This document shows positions 7,342-10,895 of a stretch of 10,895 nt of DNA, one piece after another (within the stretch, counting starts at the first letter, position 1; every line of letters starts with the position of its first letter). The DNA is from Gemmatimonadota bacterium (GTDB lineage Bacteria > Gemmatimonadota > Gemmatimonadetes > Gemmatimonadales > GWC2-71-9). Location of the stretch: positions 1 through 10,895 of the forward strand of contig JANYAG010000331.1 of NCBI GenBank assembly GCA_025361465.1, read 5' to 3'. Made by a program: the position numbers and the translations under genes. The notes below the pieces were generated by a model. The model ran no database searches. It saw only the letters and a program-made list of their open reading frames with translations, and was not told the DNA's origin.

Positions 7342-7566
7342 TCAGGTCTTCGCGACGGGTTCGCTGGCGCCCGTGGCGTACTTGCGACGGAAGCGGTCGA
7401 CGCGGCCGGCCGTATCCATCAGGCGCTGCTTGCCGGTAAAGTACGGGTGACACTGCGCGCAGACTTCCACGCTGAGCGTCGCCGCCGTCGTCCGGGTCTC
7501 GAAGGAGTTGCCACACTGGCAGTGGGCGGTGATCGTATGGTACATCGGGTGCAGATTGGGCTTCAC
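7342..7566 (-). CDS. rpmE: Large ribosomal subunit protein bL31, zinc-binding form
   Basis: This is a 74-residue L31, a 50S protein at the central protuberance that helps bridge the subunits. It reads (M)KPNLHPMYHTITAHCQCG, with four cysteines in the zinc-ribbon arrangement C16-x-C18 and C36-x-x-C39, followed by HPYFTGKQR. That is the C+ form, expected to hold zinc, as opposed to the cysteine-free form induced in zinc starvation. The frame is open further upstream to 7692, but the protein family begins at KPNLHP. The GTG at 7564-7566 is therefore chosen as the start; a strong purine-rich site, GGGAGAGGA (7571-7579), lies 4 nt ahead. It is the first gene of the seven-gene run, 3 nt before prfA. 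Confidence 0.95.
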   Translation of the reverse strand: MKPNLHPMYHTITAHCQCGNSFETRTTAATLSVEVCAQCHPYFTGKQRLMDTAGRVDRFRRKYATGASEPVAKT

Positions 7567-7570
7567 AATG

Positions 7571-7579
7571 TCCTCTCCC
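7571..7579 (-). promoter_or_regulatory. Ribosome-binding site that fixes the rpmE GTG start
   Basis: On the minus strand GGGAGAGGA is followed by 4 nt (CATT) and the GTG start codon. It is the best Shine-Dalgarno match in the minus-strand run, as expected for a ribosomal protein gene. It decides for the GTG over the longer open frame upstream. Confidence 0.75.
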
Positions 7580-7585
7580 GTAAGC

Positions 7586-7610
7586 CGTGGTCCACGAATA
7601 GGATCCACGA
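7586..7610 (-). repeat. Direct repeat and palindrome in the rpmE leader
   Basis: On the minus strand the heptamer TCGTGGA occurs twice, at 7610-7604 and 7597-7591, spaced exactly 13 nt apart. The second copy is also the left arm of a palindrome, CGTGG-A-CCACG (7586-7596). The region lies between the predicted transcription start and the ribosome-binding site. The RNA could form either a short CGUG/CACG hairpin or a longer one pairing the first CGUGG with CCACG, or the DNA could be an operator. L31 is reported to repress its own mRNA translation in E. coli, which makes a leader element plausible here. This is a prediction only. Confidence 0.4.
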
Positions 7611-7619
7611 TAGCCTTGT

Positions 7620-7648
7620 AATATAGAGGCTGCGGCAGCACCGTCCAA
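7620..7648 (-). promoter_or_regulatory. Predicted sigma70-type promoter for the rpmE-prfA-prmC run
   Basis: Reading the minus strand, the -35 box TTGGAC (7648-7643) is followed by a 17-bp spacer (7642-7626) and the -10 box TATATT (7625-7620). The boxes match the TTGACA/TATAAT consensus at five of six (TATATT) and four of six (TTGGAC) positions, with optimal spacing. Transcription should start near 7613, giving a leader of about 47 nt before the rpmE GTG. It is the only good promoter I could see in the divergent 141-bp region. An AT-rich patch (TGTAATATAG, 7618-7627) stands out there from the GC-rich surroundings. Confidence 0.6.
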
Positions 7649-7707
7649 CCCGGACCCTCTGGAACGTCTCCTAGGGAAGCGGGCGCTCTCACCGTTCAGG
7701 AGCTGGC

Positions 7708-8379
7708 ATGAAGACAACCACGCAACTCACTGTCGCCCTTGCACTTGCCTCGGTTGCCCTGGCCAGACCATCCGACCGGGCGGCGGCCCAGGGCGGCGTG
7801 GCCATTGCCGGGTTCGAAACGGACGGTTCGGTGGGACTACCGCGGGCCGACTTCGACGCCATGGGACGCGCGATGACCGTCGTGCTCGGCACGGAAATCG
7901 GCAGCCGGACCGGAGCGGCCGTGGTGGTCATTCGCCCCATGGGGGGTACCCGCATCGGGCGGATCGACGTAACCAAGGCGCGAGCCGCTGCCATTGAAGC
8001 CGGGGCCAAGTACCTCATCGTCGGGACCATCCTCGACCAGTACGGCGACCTTCGGGTGGAAGCGCGCCTTCTGAGTGCCGCCACCGGTGATCCGGTGGCC
8101 GTGGTCCGTGCCGACAAGGGGCACACCAAGCGCGAGAACCTGGCCGAATCGGCGAGCGACCTCGCGATCGGACTCGGCGGCCGAGCCGAACTCGGTGGCG
8201 CGCGACAGGCGCCGGAGCGAGCCGCGATTTCCGCGGAGGCGATGGTGAACTTCGGTCAGGGTCTGCGAAGCGAGGAAGCGGGAGATCGCGACAAGGCCGC
8301 GACGTCCTACCGCGCCGCGCTCAAATTGTCACCGGGACTTACTGAGGCAGCGACAGCGCTTCGTCGCGTCGGCGGCTGA
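7708..8379 (+). CDS. Secreted CsgG/TolB-N-like protein with a C-terminal TPR-like tail
   Basis: This 223-residue protein has a likely signal peptide (LTVALALASVALARPSDRAAA, cleavage near 27-28, before QGG). The middle part (about 30-155) has the alternating pattern of CsgG/HfaB, FlgO and TolB N-terminal-like domains. It opens with VAIAGFET (31-38), has a helix AMGRAMTVVLGTEI (51-64), an IRPM strand, then AIEAGAKYLIVGTILD (95-110) and LRVEARLLSAATGDPVA (115-131), which corresponds to the usual ARLLDAxTGE motif. Residues 177-210 (AEAMVNFGQGLRSEEAGDRD onwards) read as one TPR hairpin. No lipobox cysteine is present, so it is not a CsgG lipoprotein. Such proteins are periplasmic or envelope-associated, and their role is mostly unknown. 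An AGGAG at 7698 supports the ATG. Its last 41 nt overlap the 3' end of the convergent DUF4105 gene. The domain call is moderate. Confidence 0.65.
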   Translation: MKTTTQLTVALALASVALARPSDRAAAQGGVAIAGFETDGSVGLPRADFDAMGRAMTVVLGTEIGSRTGAAVVVIRPMGGTRIGRIDVTKARAAAIEAGAKYLIVGTILDQYGDLRVEARLLSAATGDPVAVVRADKGHTKRENLAESASDLAIGLGGRAELGGARQAPERAAISAEAMVNFGQGLRSEEAGDRDKAATSYRAALKLSPGLTEAATALRRVGG

Positions 8380-9577
8380 AGCGCGCCAGGACGCCGCTGG
8401 CGAGCACCAGCGTTGGCAGCGCCGTCAGCTGGCCGATCACCTGATTCTGCTGGACGCCAAGCAGCGTCATCGCCGCGCCGATCACCACGGCAACGCCCAC
8501 GAATCCCGCCGACCATGCGACCAGCACGTTCGGACGGCGGGACCGGTCGCCCCAGATGCCGATCAGGAGCACCAGCGCCACCGGCGAGCAGTAGAACAGG
8601 TTCAGGTTCCACACCGTCGCCACATGGTGGGAGACGAACCAGAGAAAGCAGAGGGTCAATCCGCCGACCCCGATGGTCAGGGCCCACGCGGTCGCCACCA
8701 ACCGACCTGGCACGCCCAGCCACCCCCTCGCCCGCCCCGCCCCGATCAGCAGCGCAAGCAGCGCGCCGATGCCGAGCCAGAGCGCTCCCCACCGGGGTGG
8801 TGCAGGATCGACGTGGAACTGATTGAACTCGAGGATGCGTCCTTCGGCCTTCACCAGCGGGACGTCCCGGCCGTCCGCACCGGGGATTCGAATTTCCCGC
8901 ACCCGCTGCTGGACCTTTTCGGGGAGGAACATCTCGCCCCACTGGTCGAGGGCGCCATCAACGGGCGTGCCCAGGCCGGCGTCGATCCCGAGGAAGAGAA
9001 GCTTGTTGTTGGTGACGGAGCGAATCGAGTGGAATCGCAGCGACCCTTCGGCAGGCCGGCCCACGGTGGCACGCCGCAACGCCCCGGCCAGCACCGCATC
9101 GAGCATGTCACGCACCCGGGTCGAGCAGTTGTCGCGGTAATAGTCGTAGATGTAGTAGCGATGCGCTTCGAGCGCGTTGGTGGCGAGCCGCTCCGCCAGG
9201 TCGGCGCGTTGCGCCGGGAGGAGGGCGAGTTCCTGCTGCTCGAGATTGCGACGAAAATACGTGTACACATTCACCGTCTGGCGCATGTCCAGGACGCCGA
9301 GCCAGTAGCGCGGCCGGCCCATGGCGAAGCGCCCGGCGAAGGCCAGGACATCGGACGCATCGGTGCCCATCTCGAAGGTGCCGTAATTGTAGACCAGATC
9401 CTGCCCGGTCACGCTGTCGTGAATCCAGATGGCGTTGTGTCCGAACCGTGCGTCGATATGCTCACCCGGACCCATCGTCAGCAGGAACACCTGGAGATTC
9501 GCGCCCGGCGGTCTCGCCGCCTGGGCGGAGAGTGGTGGCGCCAGCAAGCAGAGGAGCACCAGCGCCAGTCGCCTCAC
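8339..9577 (-). CDS. DUF4105 / Lnb N-terminal periplasmic domain protein with five C-terminal membrane helices
   Basis: With a GTG start at 9577 the protein has 412 residues. It has a signal peptide (MRRLALVLLCLLAPPLSAQA) and a periplasmic DUF4105 domain. In order this shows ARFGHNAIWI (43-52), LVYNYGTF (61-68), FAMGRPRYWLGV (84-95), YYIYDYYRDNCSTRVRDML (141-159) and RFHSIR (181-186). About five hydrophobic helices follow (263-281, 293-313, 327-341, 350-372, 384-399), with WNLNLFYCSP (323-332), typical of the family, in the third. H47 and C151 are the likely catalytic pair. The family includes Lnb of Bdellovibrio, described as an alternative lipoprotein N-acyltransferase; whether this protein acts so is an inference. 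The same frame stays open 375 codons upstream through the Gfo/Idh gene, but the GTG is preferred because it gives a clean signal peptide and its GTGA overlaps the preceding stop by 4 nt. The 3' end overlaps the convergent gene by 41 nt. Confidence 0.82.
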   Translation of the reverse strand: MRRLALVLLCLLAPPLSAQAARPPGANLQVFLLTMGPGEHIDARFGHNAIWIHDSVTGQDLVYNYGTFEMGTDASDVLAFAGRFAMGRPRYWLGVLDMRQTVNVYTYFRRNLEQQELALLPAQRADLAERLATNALEAHRYYIYDYYRDNCSTRVRDMLDAVLAGALRRATVGRPAEGSLRFHSIRSVTNNKLLFLGIDAGLGTPVDGALDQWGEMFLPEKVQQRVREIRIPGADGRDVPLVKAEGRILEFNQFHVDPAPPRWGALWLGIGALLALLIGAGRARGWLGVPGRLVATAWALTIGVGGLTLCFLWFVSHHVATVWNLNLFYCSPVALVLLIGIWGDRSRRPNVLVAWSAGFVGVAVVIGAAMTLLGVQQNQVIGQLTALPTLVLASGVLARFSRRRDEALSLPQ

Positions 9578-10584
9578 GGCACGATGTCCTTCCCCTGCTC
9601 CGCCGATTCGTAGATCGCCTCCATCACCTGCAGCACGGTGAGCTGCTCCGTGAGCAGCGGGGCCTTGACCTCGCCGCGCACGATGGCGGCGAAGTGCGCC
9701 CACTGCGCCCGCGCCCCAAGGGCGAAGGGCGTTTCGCGCGAGTGCGCGCCGGACTGGGCCACGTCCTGCGCCACGCCGTGGAAGTCCTTCCAGATCGCCA
9801 ACGGGTTGATATGGGCGGACCCCTTGGCGCCACGGATCGCCAGTCCGTACTTCTCGCCCGGGCCGACGAAGCGCCAGGAGACGTCGAGGGAGATCGCCGC
9901 ACCGCCTTCGAGCACGATCATCGCCGCCCCCGAGGGTTCGACACCCTTCTCGCGCCCGCGTGAGGGGTACACCGCCGACACCCGCGTCACCGGGGCGAAG
10001 CCGGTCAGCCAAAGCGACAGATCGAGCAGGCTGATGCCGAGATCGAACATCGCGCCGCCGCCGGCGAGTTCCGGCTTCTGGCGCCAGCCGATCGAGCCCC
10101 TGCCGGCCCGGGCGAGGAACCACCAGGCGCGGATCGACTCGAGGTCGCCGAGTTCGCCATGCTGCATGCAGGAGCGGATCTGCTGGATGTCGGGACGATA
10201 CCGGTGATTGGCACCAACCATGATCAGGCGGTCGTGGCGTTGTGCCGCCTTCATCAGCTTGTTGGCCCCCGCCACCGTCAGTGCCAGTGGTCGTTCCACG
10301 AAGACATGCAGCTTGGCGCTCAATCCCGCCAGCACGTGGGATTCGTGCAAGTGACTCGGCGTGCACACCAACAGGGCATCGAGTTCCTCGAATTCGACCA
10401 GCTCTTCGATGTCCTCGTAGGCGTCCGGGATGCCGAAGCGGTCGGCCAGCGTTCGCGCCTTCGCGAGGTCGTTGTCGCAGATGCCGACGACCTGGATCTC
10501 CTTGACGCGCTTCAGGGCCGGGAGATGCCCGACCTGCGTGGCGGCACCCGCGCCAACAATTCCCAACCGCATTCGCTCCGCCAT
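9574..10584 (-). CDS. Gfo/Idh/MocA family protein, probably catalytically divergent
   Basis: This 336-residue protein has the two-domain layout of the family. The Rossmann domain contains LGIVGAGAATQVGHLPAL (7-24), VVGICDND (32-39) and LLVCTPSHLH (71-80). The alpha/beta C-terminal domain follows. Members are NAD(P)-dependent dehydrogenases or reductases of sugars and cyclitols. Two usual active-site residues differ: the EKP motif is ERP (E97-R98-P99, codon CGA), and the DxGxHxxD helix reads DLGISLLD (181-188), with S185 (AGC) where the catalytic His normally stands. The flanking residues GGGAMFDLG are intact, so the fold should hold. The ATG at 10582-10584 has GAGAGGAC ahead; M5 (MRLGIV) is an alternative start. 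It lies 18 nt after spoIID and overlaps the DUF4105 gene by 4 nt. The substrate is unknown; the neighbours suggest an envelope or cell-wall sugar. Confidence 0.88.
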   Translation of the reverse strand: MAERMRLGIVGAGAATQVGHLPALKRVKEIQVVGICDNDLAKARTLADRFGIPDAYEDIEELVEFEELDALLVCTPSHLHESHVLAGLSAKLHVFVERPLALTVAGANKLMKAAQRHDRLIMVGANHRYRPDIQQIRSCMQHGELGDLESIRAWWFLARAGRGSIGWRQKPELAGGGAMFDLGISLLDLSLWLTGFAPVTRVSAVYPSRGREKGVEPSGAAMIVLEGGAAISLDVSWRFVGPGEKYGLAIRGAKGSAHINPLAIWKDFHGVAQDVAQSGAHSRETPFALGARAQWAHFAAIVRGEVKAPLLTEQLTVLQVMEAIYESAEQGKDIVP

Positions 10585-10602
10585 CGCACCCGTCCTCTCG
10601 TG

Positions 10603-10895
10603 TCAGAACGCCCGCCGCAACTCCGTCCCCGGAAAATAGCTGCTCAGGATGTGGGGATAGATCTCCCCCGCCCGCGCTCGACCCACGGCACCCCACTGGC
10701 ACATCCCAACGCCGTGCCCGTTGCCGCGGCCATCAATCTCGATCCGTTCGATCCGACCACCGACCCGTGACAGTCGCACCGTAAAGTCATTGCTCCGGAG
10801 AATCCCGCCACCGGTCGGGGCGAGTACCCGCCGAATCAGCTGTCCCCGCAATGCCGTTCGGCTGGAACGACCCGCGAGCTCGAGGTTCGCGATCC
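10603..10895 (-). CDS. spoIID: SpoIID/LytB-domain protein, C-terminal part (partial)
   Basis: The frame enters from the right edge and gives 96 complete codons, ending in TGA at 10603-10605. The fragment carries the family signature RGNGHGVGMCQWGAVGRA in its centre and ends ILSSYFPGTELRRAF, as SpoIID-family domains do. The upstream part has LRSNDFTVRL and VGGRIERIEIDG. In Bacillus, SpoIID is a lytic transglycosylase that cuts peptidoglycan glycan strands after amidase has removed stem peptides. In non-sporulating Gram-negatives the homologs are taken to act on denuded glycan during growth or division. The N-terminal end and any signal peptide are outside the window. It is the first visible gene of the minus-strand envelope cluster, 18 nt before the Gfo/Idh gene. 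The symbol refers to the family, not to sporulation. Confidence 0.9.
   Translation of the reverse strand, partial: IANLELAGRSSRTALRGQLIRRVLAPTGGGILRSNDFTVRLSRVGGRIERIEIDGRGNGHGVGMCQWGAVGRARAGEIYPHILSSYFPGTELRRAF

Larger units (their letters stand above)
7567..7707. other. Divergent intergenic region between rpmE and the CsgG-like gene
   Basis: This 141-nt gap is the longest non-coding stretch in the window. It holds the rpmE promoter, leader repeats and ribosome-binding site on the minus strand. On the plus strand I see only the ribosome-binding site of the following gene (AGGAG, 7698-7702, 5 nt before its ATG). No clear plus-strand -35/-10 pair is visible; TAATAT at 7619-7624 could serve as a -10 but has no matching -35. 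Confidence 0.7.

Noticed and set aside
7604..7633. Plus-strand promoter for the CsgG-like gene using TAATAT at 7619-7624
   Set aside because: There is no acceptable -35 box 16-18 bp upstream, and the same bases form the much better minus-strand -10 box.
7567..7692. N-terminal extension of L31 to an ATG at 7692
   Set aside because: The extra 42 residues would cross the predicted promoter and leader, have no L31 similarity, and lack a better ribosome-binding site than the GTG at 7566.
9578..10702. The DUF4105 frame stays open for 375 codons upstream, making a 787-residue protein possible
   Set aside because: The extension is a shadow of the Gfo/Idh/MocA gene in another frame and has low-complexity Arg/Gly/Pro-rich content. 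The GTG at 9577 starts a clean signal peptide and overlaps the preceding stop in the usual GTGA manner.
1..10895. Mobile element, CRISPR array, prophage or defence system
   Set aside because: No transposase, integrase, terminal inverted repeats, spaced direct-repeat array or tRNA was seen; coding content is housekeeping and envelope throughout.

Overview
The window is 10.9 kb of dense, GC-rich bacterial chromosome with no sign of phage, transposon, CRISPR, rRNA or tRNA. LolA- and Lnb-family envelope genes point to a cell with an outer membrane. Together with the GC content, the many GTG starts and the mix of families (YlbF, SpoIID, a long-tailed CtpA, a CsgG/TolB-like protein), this suggests Gemmatimonadota or a relative. 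That placement is an inference from gene content; there is no marker that fixes it.

Layout. (1) Positions 1-1950, plus strand: the 3' end of smc, then a type I-beta DAHP synthase and a LolA-like lipoprotein carrier, the last two coupled by a 4-nt overlap. (2) Positions 1971-7566, minus strand: one tight seven-gene run, read rpmE (L31) > prfA (RF1) > prmC > ylbF-like > tmk > ctpA-like > Rossmann/DUF2520. Most junctions overlap by 1-14 nt. A good sigma70-type promoter (TTGGAC, 17-bp spacer, TATATT) sits just ahead of rpmE. (3) Positions 7708-8379, plus strand: a secreted CsgG/TolB-like protein with a TPR-like tail, divergent from rpmE. (4) Positions 8339-10895, minus strand: an envelope cluster read spoIID (partial) > Gfo/Idh/MocA oxidoreductase > DUF4105/Lnb-type membrane protein. 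The last gene runs tail-to-tail 41 nt into gene (3).

How the genes fit together. Region 2 joins ribosome and translation termination functions (L31, RF1 and PrmC, the enzyme that methylates RF1) to dTTP synthesis and envelope proteolysis. Regions 1 and 4 both touch lipoprotein biology: LolA carries lipoproteins to the outer membrane, and the DUF4105/Lnb family includes an alternative lipoprotein N-acyltransferase. SpoIID adds peptidoglycan glycan-strand processing.

I found no clear-cut novel system. The points most worth a second look are the Lnb-like protein, a Gfo/Idh/MocA protein that appears to have lost both usual catalytic residues (Lys and His), the repeat-bearing leader of rpmE, and the 41-nt convergent coding overlap.
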